Counted from the first letter of the stretch, positions 44,286 to 52,564 are shown. The stretch is 64,000 bases of DNA from UBA1952 sp965246855 (GCA_965246855.1 CBDFFP010000005.1:310001-374000); one strand, 5' to 3'. Numbers and translations: made by a program. The notes: generated from the letters alone by a model not told the origin.

Positions 44286-44693
44286 ATGATTCAGAAACAG
44301 AACGAAGCCACCCAGAACCGTCCGCAAGGCGAGCGCCCCCTGGATGCCGATTATATCCTGCTGTCTTTTAAGGAGCGCATCGCGCAGCTAAAGAGCGAGA
44401 AAGCGTGGCAAGACCGCGACCGCAACGCCATCACCCTCGTCCACCATCCGCGCCTGCGCGTGGTGCTACTGGCCTTGCATCAGGGCGCGCTCTTGGACAC
44501 GCACACGGCAGACGGCCCGGTTACGATTCACCTGCTGGAAGGCGCGATAGAAGTGGTTCTGAATGGAAAATCTTTCTCCTTGCAACCGCAGGAGGCGCTC
44601 GTGGTGGACGATGGCATTCCGCACAGCGTGTGCGCTTTGAAAGAAAGTGTTTTCCTGCTAACGATGGGGCCGGGCGCGGCAAAGACGTTTTAA
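44286..44693 (+). CDS. Cupin-domain protein
   Basis: This 135-residue protein has a single cupin barrel of the small conserved type, visible as LALHQGALLDTHTADGPVTI, HLLEGAIEVVLNGKSFSL, and VVDDGIPHSVCALKESV. Metal-ligand positions are only partly kept (His in DTHTADG, His in GIPHSV). It is likely a small-molecule-binding or weakly enzymatic protein. It is divergent from pepA with about 40 bases between the starts if pepA begins at 44245. Confidence 0.82.
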   Translation: MIQKQNEATQNRPQGERPLDADYILLSFKERIAQLKSEKAWQDRDRNAITLVHHPRLRVVLLALHQGALLDTHTADGPVTIHLLEGAIEVVLNGKSFSLQPQEALVVDDGIPHSVCALKESVFLLTMGPGAAKTF

Positions 44694-44720
44694 GGGATTT
44701 TTTAAAAGAGATTTGCTGCC

Positions 44721-45605
44721 ATGCTGCGCGCGCTTCTCTTCCTGACCCTGCTTCCTTCAAGTGCTTTTTCCCAAACCATTCTCCGAGGTGTTGTTCAGGA
44801 TGCGGCCACGGGAAAGCCCATTCCCTACGCCACCGTCGGGCTGGTAAAGGAAAACACCGGAACTACTTCGGGCGAAGACGGGCGCTTTGAACTGCGTAGC
44901 GAAAAGCCGAAAGCGGAGGACAGTTTGCTGTTTCAGGGGCTGGGGTATGCGTCTTTCAAGATGGCGGTTTCAGCGTTTTCCGCAGGCTCCGGTACCGTGT
45001 CTCTTTCCGGGAAAATCCGGGAGCTTCAGGAAGTGGGCATCCGGCCAAAACCGCTTCTTCAAAAGGCGGTGTTGAACAAGCACAGCCGCCGAAGCCATCA
45101 CAGCTATGGCTCTGTTGGCTACATTTCGCAAATGGCGCAACACTTCACTGCTCCGGCCTTGCCAGCGTTGCTTGAAGAAACCAGTATCCGCACAATGAAC
45201 AGTAAGGGAAGGTTCCGGTTGCGCATCTATAGAATGGATACACTCACAAAAGGCCCCGGCGAGGACTTGTGTGGGCAATCTATAGAGCTGGATGCACGCG
45301 GCGGGGAGACCACTATAGACTTGCGTCCTTACAGTATTTATCTCCACGAAAAGGACTTTTTCATTGCCGTAGAATGGCTCAAAATTCCGGCAAACGAGGA
45401 CTGGTACAACATGAAGATTGACGGCAAAAAGGTGCGGCGCTTTGGTAGCTACATGCCGAGTGTTGATTTCTCCAGAACGCAAACAACAGAGGTAAGAATG
45501 TGGCATCAGACATACACCGGGGAATGGAAACGAATGGACAAGTTTGCTACCCTGCCAGACCATCCTGCTACCAACTTCGCCATTGAAGCAGGGGTGCGCT
45601 ACTGA
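44721..45605 (+). CDS. Secreted protein with CarboxypepD-reg-like domain
   Basis: This 294-residue protein has a signal peptide (MLRALLFLTLLPSSAFSQ). A carboxypeptidase-regulatory-like beta domain at about 22-95 is shown by GVVQDAATGKPIPYATVGL and GTTSGEDGRFEL. The remainder (about 110-294) is an unrecognised domain with SIELDARGGETTIDLRPYSI and an aromatic C-terminus. Such modules often occur at outer-membrane or TonB-related proteins. It lies 27 bases after the cupin gene on the same strand. Confidence 0.75.
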   Translation: MLRALLFLTLLPSSAFSQTILRGVVQDAATGKPIPYATVGLVKENTGTTSGEDGRFELRSEKPKAEDSLLFQGLGYASFKMAVSAFSAGSGTVSLSGKIRELQEVGIRPKPLLQKAVLNKHSRRSHHSYGSVGYISQMAQHFTAPALPALLEETSIRTMNSKGRFRLRIYRMDTLTKGPGEDLCGQSIELDARGGETTIDLRPYSIYLHEKDFFIAVEWLKIPANEDWYNMKIDGKKVRRFGSYMPSVDFSRTQTTEVRMWHQTYTGEWKRMDKFATLPDHPATNFAIEAGVRY

Positions 45606-45615
45606 TTTATCCTTC

Positions 45616-45846
45616 CGTTTGCCAGAAAACAACCTCTTTTCCCAAGAAAATGAGTCATTTTCTTGGGAAAAGAGGTTGTTTTCTTGAGGAAACGAAGAAA
45701 TTTCTTGAGGAAATGTGTTATTCTCTTAAGAAAACGGTGTTTTTTCTTAAGAAGATAATCTGTTTTCCCAAGAAAATAACCCATTTTCTTGGGAAAATGG
45801 GTTATTTTCTTAAGGAAACACCCTGTTTTCTTCAAAAAATGGCTAT
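45616..45846. repeat. 21-bp tandem array, 10 clean units with palindromic 14-bp core
   Basis: Clean units start at 45637 and every 21 bases to 45826 with no indels, and a degenerate unit precedes them. Each has a mostly palindromic 14-mer (TTTTCTTAAGAAAA and variants such as TTTTCTTGGGAAAA) and a variable heptamer. Some heptamers are each other's complements (CAACCTC/GAGGTTG, TAACCCA/TGGGTTA). The array includes a 59-bp perfect palindrome at 45625-45683 right after the upstream stop. A long frame from 45650 runs through it into the next gene. Confidence 0.92.
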
Positions 45847-45871
45847 CTTGCAGCGCCTTTCTCTCCTTATT

Positions 45872-46564
45872 ATGCCCCGCGAATATCTTCCCGGCACCGA
45901 CACTGGCAAAATCAACTGGCTGAATAATCTCGCGGCCAAGTTGCCCGGCTACGCGGCCAAATACGGCATCTCTGCCGCCGAGCAGGCAGACGTAGCGGCC
46001 ACCGCCGCCGACTGGGCGTATCGCTGCGACTGGGCCAATAAGATAACCAACTACAAAAAGGGGGTGGTAAAATGGAAGATTGCCCTGCGCGATGGCGAAA
46101 AGACCGCGGGTATAACCCTGACGCCCCCTGCCCCACCCGTGCCGGGCACCCCTCCTCCCGCTACGGCTCCCGGCGGCTTTGGGCGCATGGCAGACATTGT
46201 GAACCGCATTAAAAGCCATGATTCCTATGTTAAGGCCGACGGTATCAACATGGGTATCGAGGGGCCGCGGGAAGATGCTCCCGACCTGAGCGAAATGAAG
46301 CCGCGGATTAAACAGAAGCCGGGCACGGCTGGCCACCCCAGGTTTAGCTGGAAGCGCGGAAAAATGAGCGGCGTGAACGTGTATAAAGACGCCGGAGACG
46401 GCGCGGGCTTTCAGTTTTATGCGCGCCGGAGCCAGCCGCGTTTTGAAGACCAGGCTGCGTTGCCGGAGCAAGGAGCCAAGTGGCAATACAAGTTTATCTA
46501 CGTGCTGGGGGATGAAGAAGTGGGCCAGTTTTCCGACGTGGTAACGGTGTATGTAGGGCAGTAA
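45872..46564 (+). CDS. Bacteroidetes hypothetical protein downstream of 21-bp array
   Basis: The ATG at 45872 gives 230 residues starting MPREYLPGTDTGKINWLNNL. I recall this opening from a set of uncharacterised Bacteroidetes proteins. A helical N-terminal half (AAEQADVAATAADWAYRCDW) is followed by a Pro-rich linker near 88-105 (TPPAPPVPGTPPPATAPG) and a beta C-terminal half ending YVLGDEEVGQFSDVVTVYVG. The same frame is open back to an ATG at 45650 through the repeat array, which would add an FLKKITH-like heptad coil, so the true start should be checked. The function is unknown. Confidence 0.68.
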   Translation: MPREYLPGTDTGKINWLNNLAAKLPGYAAKYGISAAEQADVAATAADWAYRCDWANKITNYKKGVVKWKIALRDGEKTAGITLTPPAPPVPGTPPPATAPGGFGRMADIVNRIKSHDSYVKADGINMGIEGPREDAPDLSEMKPRIKQKPGTAGHPRFSWKRGKMSGVNVYKDAGDGAGFQFYARRSQPRFEDQAALPEQGAKWQYKFIYVLGDEEVGQFSDVVTVYVGQ

Positions 46565-46652
46565 GAGGGGAGCGTCACCCGACATGCGCCATCGCCGCCG
46601 CCATCCTGATTCGCCATGAAAGCTATCAAAAGCCACTCAAATGCTTCCAAAT

Positions 46653-46690
46653 AAAAACACCCGTTGTTAAGCTCAACAGCGGGTGTTTCT
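46653..46690. terminator. Bidirectional terminator between convergent genes
   Basis: AAACACCCGTTGTT pairs with CAACAGCGGGTGTTT across AAGCT. It sits between the plus-strand gene ending at 46564 and the minus-strand gene ending at 46711. Confidence 0.75.
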
Positions 46691-46710
46691 GAAAACGGCT
46701 TTCGGAAATA

Positions 46711-47433
46711 TCAATGCAGCACCTGAATTTTTTGCCGGTACACTTCGCCGTCTGAAAGCTGCATTTGAACACTGTAAAAACCATTAGGCAAATGGCTTAC
46801 GGAAAGGCTGTTTGCTGCACCTTCCTGTTCCAATACCTGCCGCCCCGTCAAGTCATAAACCGATGCCGTCTTGACGCTTTTCCCAGCAGGAAGCTTCCAA
46901 GAAAGAACATTGCTCACAGGCTGCGGATAAAAAGAAAGGGCTTCTTCCGAAAGATCATCCACGCTCAAAGGCCCGGTAGAAATCGTTGCGCAGGCCCTGT
47001 TGTTGAACATTACGGGGTCTCGTAAATCCGCACCCCTTGTATAGGCTTGAACACAAATACTGTGATTACCATCAGGCTCATTGCCGAACGAAATAGGAGG
47101 GTATTGCCTTATAAAACTATCACCCGGCAGCAAATATTTGCCTGTTTCACGAGACAGGAAGGAGTCTGATGGTATTCCAAATTGAACAAGATAGCTATCC
47201 ATAAGAAGAGCTAATCTTATAGTATCACTTATTTGCAGTGTATCCGGCCCCATATTTTTATAAGAAACTATTAGTTGCATGGGTGTGCCAGTCGGAATAT
47301 TTGTTCCTGTCAGTGGCGAAACCAAACGAGTAGAAATATCTACACTCCGCATCGTTTGCGCGGAAGAAATTGTTTGGATACTGAAAACGATAGCCAGAAG
47401 GAGGAAAAGATTTTGGGTAGAAGGGTTTTTCAT
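46711..47433 (-). CDS. Small T9SS-secreted protein with CARDB-like domain
   Basis: The ATG at 47433 gives a 240-residue protein with a signal peptide (KNPSTQNLFLLLAIVFSIQT, then ISSAQ). The middle part (about 35-150) resembles a CARDB/DUF11-like beta domain (SYKNMGPDTLQISDTIRL). The last 70 residues form a T9SS sorting tail (LSFYPQPVSNVLSWKLPAGK, GFYSVQMQLSDGEVYRQKI). No catalytic motif is seen. Confidence 0.8.
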   Translation of the reverse strand: MKNPSTQNLFLLLAIVFSIQTISSAQTMRSVDISTRLVSPLTGTNIPTGTPMQLIVSYKNMGPDTLQISDTIRLALLMDSYLVQFGIPSDSFLSRETGKYLLPGDSFIRQYPPISFGNEPDGNHSICVQAYTRGADLRDPVMFNNRACATISTGPLSVDDLSEEALSFYPQPVSNVLSWKLPAGKSVKTASVYDLTGRQVLEQEGAANSLSVSHLPNGFYSVQMQLSDGEVYRQKIQVLH

Positions 47434-47512
47434 GAGCCAATGGTTTAAGAACAAAGAAAAGAAAAATTCTGGAAATTTCCTTTCACCCAAACCGCGTTTC
47501 CAAACGGCTTTT

Positions 47513-49207
47513 CTATTCCATCGCCGCCGCCACCAACTTTTGTGTCGTCGGGTGTACCGGGCGGCGCAACACCTGCTCTGCATCGCCCGTTTCTACGGCC
47601 TTTCCCGCCTCCATCACCAGTACGCGGTCAGCGAGGTAATGCACCACCTGCAGGTCGTGGGAAATAAACACGTAAGACAGCCCGAACTCCGCGCGCAGGT
47701 CTTGTAGCAGGTTCAGGATTTGCGCCTGCACACTCACGTCCAGCGCCGATACGCTTTCATCGCAAATCAAAATCTCCGGGTTTAGGCTCAGCGCCCGCGC
47801 AATCCCAATGCGCTGTTTTTGTCCGCCCGAAAATTCGTGTGGATATTTTGTGCCTGAAGCCGCTGTGAGGCCCACTCTTTCCAGGATTTTTCCGGCCTCG
47901 GCGCGCGCTTCGCGGACGTTAAAAATTCCGTGCGCAATCATTGGTTCCGTAATCGCGTCGAGTACCGTCATGCGTGGGTTCAGCGCCGCCGCCGGGTCTT
48001 GAAAAACAAGCTGCGCCTTCCGGCGCAACGCGCGCAGGTCTTTTCCGCGCGCCGCTTCCACTTCTACCTCGCCCAACTTTATTTTCCCGCCGCTCACCGG
48101 AATTAATGCCATCAACGCTTTCGCCACCGTGCTTTTTCCGCAACCGCTGTTTCCTACAATTCCCAAAACCTCTCCGCGCCGCAACGAAAAGGAAAGATCG
48201 TCCACCGCACGGAAAGCTGTCTTTCCACTCCCATACACCACTGAAAGATTCTCCACCGCCAACACAACGGGCGCATTCGTAAAGCTTTCTGGAAGGGAAA
48301 GCAGCGGTGCATTTTCCACCACTGTTTCCGCCAAAAAATCCGACACCTGCGGCAGACGTTTTCCTTTGTATTCCGCACTCGCGCGGCAGCTTAGCAAAGC
48401 TTGTGTATAGCGGTTTTCGGGTCGCCGGAAAAGCTTTTCTGCCGGGCCGTATTCCATCGTTTCGCCACGAAAAAGCACCAAAACGTCATCCGCTATCTGC
48501 GCCGCCAGCGATAGGTCGTGCGTAATGAAAAGCAGGGCCGTTCCGGTTTCTCGTTGCAGCGTTTGCAAGAGTCGCACAATCTCATTCTGCACGCTCGCGT
48601 CCAACGCCGTCGTCGGTTCATCCGCAATTACCAACGCCGGACGGTTACAGAGCGCCATTGCAATGATCACCCGCTGTTTTTGCCCGCCGGAAAGCTGATG
48701 CGGGTAGCGCTGGGAAATACTTTCGGGCTGCGGAAGCTGTACTTTTCCTAACCACTCCACCGCTTGTTTCTGCGCTTCTTTTTTGGAAAGATGCTGGTGT
48801 TGGCGAATGGCTTCCGCCAGTTGCTCGCCCACTTTCATCAGCGGGTTCAGCGCGCTCATCGGCTCCTGAAAAACCAGTCCGGCGCGGCGGCCCCGCACCA
48901 GTCGCCACTGTCCTTCACGCAGTTGCAGCAAGGCAATCTTTTCTTCGGGAACGGAAAGAAAAATGTCCCCGGAAATGTGCGCGCCTTTTGGCAGCAATCC
49001 CATCACCGACAAGGCTGTCAGGGATTTCCCGGAACCGCTTTCGCCCACCAGCGCCAGCGTTTTTCCGGGAGCCAGCGCGAAGGATAAATCCTTCAACACC
49101 GGCGCAGCATCGCCAAAGCGAATGGAGACGTTGTGGAGATGGAGGAGCGGTTCGGGTGAGGGCAAAGTAAAAAGATGAATCCTTTCTCGTCGAAAATCTT
49201 TTGTCAT
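47513..49207 (-). CDS. Fused oligopeptide ABC transporter ATP-binding protein (two domains)
   Basis: This 564-residue protein has two complete ATPase domains, as in DppD-DppF fusions (GsiA-like). The first has GESGSGKSLTALSVMGLLP, LSGGQKQRVIIAMAL and ADEPTTALD. The second has GNSGCGKSTVAKALMAL, FSGGQKQRIGIARAL and CDESVSALDVSVQ. Oligo/dipeptide-type ATPases energise the membrane permeases, but no permease or binding-protein gene is adjacent, so they must be encoded elsewhere. The ATG at 49207 lies inside a dispersed repeat; a nearby alternative start cannot be excluded. Confidence 0.92.
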   Translation of the reverse strand: MTKDFRRERIHLFTLPSPEPLLHLHNVSIRFGDAAPVLKDLSFALAPGKTLALVGESGSGKSLTALSVMGLLPKGAHISGDIFLSVPEEKIALLQLREGQWRLVRGRRAGLVFQEPMSALNPLMKVGEQLAEAIRQHQHLSKKEAQKQAVEWLGKVQLPQPESISQRYPHQLSGGQKQRVIIAMALCNRPALVIADEPTTALDASVQNEIVRLLQTLQRETGTALLFITHDLSLAAQIADDVLVLFRGETMEYGPAEKLFRRPENRYTQALLSCRASAEYKGKRLPQVSDFLAETVVENAPLLSLPESFTNAPVVLAVENLSVVYGSGKTAFRAVDDLSFSLRRGEVLGIVGNSGCGKSTVAKALMALIPVSGGKIKLGEVEVEAARGKDLRALRRKAQLVFQDPAAALNPRMTVLDAITEPMIAHGIFNVREARAEAGKILERVGLTAASGTKYPHEFSGGQKQRIGIARALSLNPEILICDESVSALDVSVQAQILNLLQDLRAEFGLSYVFISHDLQVVHYLADRVLVMEAGKAVETGDAEQVLRRPVHPTTQKLVAAAME

Positions 49208-49266
49208 CCCGGAACGGGAACTTGTCGGCTTGCGTCCACTCGGTTCCCCTTCGGGGATGACAAAAG
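49195..49266. repeat. Dispersed palindromic element, copy 3, at gene junction
   Basis: ATCTTTTGTCATCCCGG at the left faces GGGGATGACAAAAG at the right, with GGCTTGCGTCC in the centre. It supplies the C-terminus of the YefM-like gene and the apparent start codon of the ABC gene. Confidence 0.8.
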
Positions 49267-49545
49267 TCGCTGTCCGTCTCTGACTTCTGGTTTTTGGGAA
49301 AGGCTTTTTTTCCCGAGGCGGCTACTCCGGTGCTGCTCAATAGATTCCATAAGCCGCTGCGCATTTGCTGGATTGGAGAGGAGATAACGGGTCTCATTCA
49401 GCGCGTTGTATTCTTCCAAAGAAATCACCACAACGTCTTTCCCTCGCTTTCGGCGGTGGATGACCAGAACCGCTGAGCGATTCGCTACAAGCCTCAAATG
49501 CGCTTTGAAATCTTTTTTAAAATCGGATGGGGATAGGATGCGCAT
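49204..49545 (-). CDS. YefM/Phd-type antitoxin without adjacent toxin
   Basis: This 113-residue protein has a YefM-like N-terminal domain (about 1-80): MRILSPSDFKKDFKAHLRLV, VVISLEEYNALNETRYLLS and NAQRLMESIEQHRSSR. YefM binds its promoter and neutralises the YoeB mRNA-cleaving toxin. Normal YefM is about 80-90 residues, so the last about 25 (VRDGQRLLSSPKGNRVDAS onward) come from the palindromic element at 49195-49266. The stop overlaps the next gene's ATG in ATGA. No yoeB-like gene is present, so it may be a relic or a solitary regulator. Confidence 0.82.
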   Translation of the reverse strand: MRILSPSDFKKDFKAHLRLVANRSAVLVIHRRKRGKDVVVISLEEYNALNETRYLLSNPANAQRLMESIEQHRSSRLGKKSLSQKPEVRDGQRLLSSPKGNRVDASRQVPVPG

Positions 49546-49564
49546 GATTAGAAGAAGGCCTTTT

Positions 49565-50335
49565 CTAAAACCGCAGGTGCTTCACTGTTGCGCCCTGATT
49601 GATAAGCTGTTTCAGCGAGTCGATGCCAATGCGCAGGTGCAAATCCACGTAATTCCGCGTGACCGAAACATCGCTTTGCGCCGTTTTTACACCTTCGGGC
49701 GTCATGGGCGAATCGGAAACGAGAAGCAATGCGCCGGTAGGAATGTGGTTGGCAAAACCGGTGGTGAAAATCGTGGCCGTCTCCATGTCAATCGCCTGCG
49801 CGCGGATGCGGCGGAGATAGTCTTTAAACGCGTCGTCGTGCTCCCAAACGCGGCGGTTGGTGGTATAAACCACGCCCGTCCAGTAGTCGCGCTCGTGGTC
49901 GCGAATGGTGGTGGAAATGGCTTTTTGCAACGCAAATGCGGGCAACGCGGGCACCTCCGGCGGGTAGTAATCATTGCTCGTTCCTTCGCCGCGAATGGCC
50001 GCAATCGGGAGGATTAAATCGCCCACCGCGTTCTTCTTCCGCAGCCCGCCACACTTCCCCAGAAACAACACCGCAGATGGGTGAATAGCGCTGAGCAAAT
50101 CCATGACCGTCGCCGCCGTCGGCGACCCCATACCGAAATTGATAATCGTGATTCCTTCCGCCGTGGCCGACTGCATGGGTTTGTCCAAGCCCTTTACTTC
50201 CACGCCAAAAGTGTCGGCAAAACGTTGCACATAATTACTGAAGTTGCAGAGCAGAATGTACTTGCCAAAGTCTTCCAGCGGCAGACCCGTATAGCGCGGC
50301 AGCCAGTTCTGGGTAATTTCTTCTTTCGTGCGCAT
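49565..50335 (-). CDS. amn: AMP nucleosidase
   Basis: The ATG at 50335 gives 256 residues. The nucleoside-phosphorylase/nucleosidase fold is shown by GITIINFGMGSPTAATVMDL, VLFLGKCGGLRKKNAVGDLI, and the purine-binding/catalytic segment RAQAIDMETATIFTTGF, then LLVSDSPMTPEGVKT with its catalytic Asp. It hydrolyses AMP to adenine and ribose 5-phosphate. This short form is common in Bacteroidetes. The gene stands upstream of the YefM-like gene on the same strand. Confidence 0.9.
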   Translation of the reverse strand: MRTKEEITQNWLPRYTGLPLEDFGKYILLCNFSNYVQRFADTFGVEVKGLDKPMQSATAEGITIINFGMGSPTAATVMDLLSAIHPSAVLFLGKCGGLRKKNAVGDLILPIAAIRGEGTSNDYYPPEVPALPAFALQKAISTTIRDHERDYWTGVVYTTNRRVWEHDDAFKDYLRRIRAQAIDMETATIFTTGFANHIPTGALLLVSDSPMTPEGVKTAQSDVSVTRNYVDLHLRIGIDSLKQLINQGATVKHLRF

Positions 50336-50398
50336 CGTCGTTTTTCTTTTGGCCCGAAGATAGAAAACAGGCGACGGAAAAAGGTGCAATTTGCGGTT

Positions 50399-50851
50399 AT
50401 GTTTTCTTTACCGCTGCTGACCGGAAACGTCCGCCTGCGCCGAACCACTACCGGACAAACGCAGGTTTTTGACCCCATTCGGAAACGCTGGGTTTCCTAT
50501 ACGCCGGAAGAAGCCGTGCGGCAGAATTTCATCGCTTTTTGTCTGGCAGAAATGCACTACCCCGCCGCGCGTTTTGCGGTGGAAAAAGGCGTGAAAGCAC
50601 AAGGCATAGCCGCCCGTTTTGATGCCGTAATTTTTAATGAAGAATACCAGCCGTGGATGCTTGTAGAGTGCAAAGCGCCGGACGTTCCTATCAGCAGCGA
50701 TACGCTTTTTCAGCTCCTGCGCTACCACCAGGCGCTGGGTTGTCGTTACTGGGTTTTGTACAACGGCGTTTCCTGTTTTTGCGCTGATGCAGACGCTCCG
50801 GAAAGCGTGAAATGGCTCTCCGGTTTACCGCCCTTGCAGGAAGCCCGCTGA
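50399..50851 (+). CDS. Type I restriction HsdR_N-like domain protein
   Basis: This 150-residue protein starts at the ATG at 50399 and is the isolated nuclease-like N-terminal domain of HsdR. RQNFIAFCLAEMHYPAARFA is followed by the PD-(D/E)xK-type core GIAARFDAVIFNEEYQPWML and VECKAPDVPI (Glu-x-Lys), then LLRYHQALGCRYWVLYNGVS. Such stand-alone proteins (HsdR_N_2 type) are widespread in Bacteroidetes and not linked to a restriction system here. The last 27 bases overlap the convergent ctpA gene. Confidence 0.82.
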   Translation: MFSLPLLTGNVRLRRTTTGQTQVFDPIRKRWVSYTPEEAVRQNFIAFCLAEMHYPAARFAVEKGVKAQGIAARFDAVIFNEEYQPWMLVECKAPDVPISSDTLFQLLRYHQALGCRYWVLYNGVSCFCADADAPESVKWLSGLPPLQEAR

Positions 50852-52468
50852 CGTGTTCAGTGCCGCCCGCGCGCGAATTACCACCGGGTCTTTGGGAACG
50901 AGAATTCCGTAGTATCCATTGCTGCGAAACAGCGTCCGTGCCAGTCGTGCTTTCAGTTGGTTTTGCAGAAAAGCGTAGGCTGCCGGGCGCTCGCGTATTT
51001 GAAATAATGCGCCCCGGTCTGGCTCGTCGGAAAGGCGCATGAGTGCTGCCACAAGCGTATCGCCAATCACTTTTTGGGCGTCCAGAACGGCGGGCGTCGG
51101 CATGCGTTTCAGTCGCGCCGCGTTTTGCAAATAATATTCCCACGTCACCAGCCCCGCTGTTTCGCCGTAGGCAATCGTGAGCAACTGCGAGTTGAACGTG
51201 ATAGAGTCATAAGGCACTACAATATCCGGGAAAATGCCGCCGCCGCCGCGCACTTTCCGGTGGCTGCTGGTGTAATAAATGGCTGTGTCCAATCCTGCCA
51301 CCGAATCGTTTCTGCCTGTCAGTTCGCCAGTGTAGTAGCGGTTTGCGTAGTCTTCTTCATAAGCGGCGCGTCCGGCGGCGTAGGAGCGTTGCAGGCTGCG
51401 ACCCGAAGGCGTGTAGTAGCGCGCCACAGTGATGCGCAAAGCCGAGCCGTCGTCCAGATTGAACTGTTCCTGCACCAGCCCTTTGCCGTAGGTGCGTCTT
51501 CCGACGACCAACCCACGGTCATTATCCTGCACCGCACCGGCCAGAATTTCGGCGGCAGAAGCCGAGCCTTCATCCACCAGAATCGCCAGTTCCCCCTGCT
51601 CGTACAGCCCCGGAATTTCGGCGCGACTAATAGTCTCTTCCGTCCGGCTACGGGTGATCACAATCGTGGCGCTGTTGGACAGCAATTCATCCGCAATCGC
51701 TACGGCCTGCTCTAAATAGCCACCGGGATTTTGACGCAAATCAATAATCAACCGCGTGATTTTCCGGGCCAGCAAGCCACGCAATGCCTGCACAAATTCT
51801 TCGTGCGTAGTGGCGGCAAAGCGGTTGATTTTGACGTAGCCCGTTTGGCCATCCAGCATCAAATTGGCTTCAATACTTTGGATAGGAACTATGTCGCGTA
51901 CCACAACCAGCTTGCGCAGGTGTGCGTCTCCATTGGCCTGAAGGCCCAGCGTGGCGCGGCTCATCTGCTTGCCCCGAAGCATGTGCATGATACGCTCCGA
52001 AGTAATGCCCACTCCTGCTACCGCACTGTCGTTCACACTGACAATCTTGTCGCCGATAAGCACGCCCGCGCGGTCTGCCGGGCCCTTGGGAATCACCGCC
52101 GTCACCTGAATTGTGTCACGGATAATGTTGAATTCCACGCCGATACCGAAAAACGAACCCTCCAGATCGTCAGTTACTTCTTCCAGGCGGTTGGCCGGAA
52201 TATAGCTCGTGTGCGGGTCAAGGTGGGAAAGAATGCCTTCCACCGCGTCGCCGTAGAGGCCGCTCACGTCCACCGTGTCCACGTAGCGGGCTTGAATCAG
52301 GTCAATGATTTCTTCCAGTCGGTCACTGCGCTCCACCACGTCGCTGATGCTGCGTTTGTTGCGCAATGTGTCGCGGAGGTTAAAGCCAAGCGTCATCCCC
52401 AGTGCCAGCACGGCGGCGAACAATACCGGCGTCCATATGTGGAGGCGACGCAGCCTGGGGTCATTCAT
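50825..52468 (-). CDS. ctpA: C-terminal processing protease (S41, CtpA-like)
   Basis: The ATG at 52468 gives a 547-residue protease with an N-terminal membrane anchor (LHIWTPVLFAAVLALGMTLG). A PDZ domain at about 100-185 contains VIPKGPADRAGVLIGD. The S41 catalytic domain has IDLRQNPGGYLEQA, the Ser in VDEGSASAAEILAGA and the Lys in RRTYGKGLVQ. It degrades or trims periplasmic proteins at their C-termini. The extra C-terminal about 100 residues are of the long-tail type found in Bacteroidetes homologues. Confidence 0.93.
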   Translation of the reverse strand: MNDPRLRRLHIWTPVLFAAVLALGMTLGFNLRDTLRNKRSISDVVERSDRLEEIIDLIQARYVDTVDVSGLYGDAVEGILSHLDPHTSYIPANRLEEVTDDLEGSFFGIGVEFNIIRDTIQVTAVIPKGPADRAGVLIGDKIVSVNDSAVAGVGITSERIMHMLRGKQMSRATLGLQANGDAHLRKLVVVRDIVPIQSIEANLMLDGQTGYVKINRFAATTHEEFVQALRGLLARKITRLIIDLRQNPGGYLEQAVAIADELLSNSATIVITRSRTEETISRAEIPGLYEQGELAILVDEGSASAAEILAGAVQDNDRGLVVGRRTYGKGLVQEQFNLDDGSALRITVARYYTPSGRSLQRSYAAGRAAYEEDYANRYYTGELTGRNDSVAGLDTAIYYTSSHRKVRGGGGIFPDIVVPYDSITFNSQLLTIAYGETAGLVTWEYYLQNAARLKRMPTPAVLDAQKVIGDTLVAALMRLSDEPDRGALFQIRERPAAYAFLQNQLKARLARTLFRSNGYYGILVPKDPVVIRARAALNTSAGFLQGR

Positions 52469-52564
52469 GCAAAAAAATCCGGCGCGCGAAAGTAAGCTTA
52501 ATTTCCGGGCTTGTCGGGGACGAAAATTTAAGCCGTTTATCAAATCCTTTTTAGGAAAAAAGGG

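Noticed and set aside
44246..44287. Longer start of the leucyl aminopeptidase at 44287
   Set aside because: It would overlap the start of the divergent cupin gene, leaving no room for promoters; the ATG at 44245 is more likely.
45625..45683. Phage or plasmid origin suggested by the perfect palindrome
   Set aside because: No replication gene or iteron set is nearby, and the palindrome is part of the 21-bp array.
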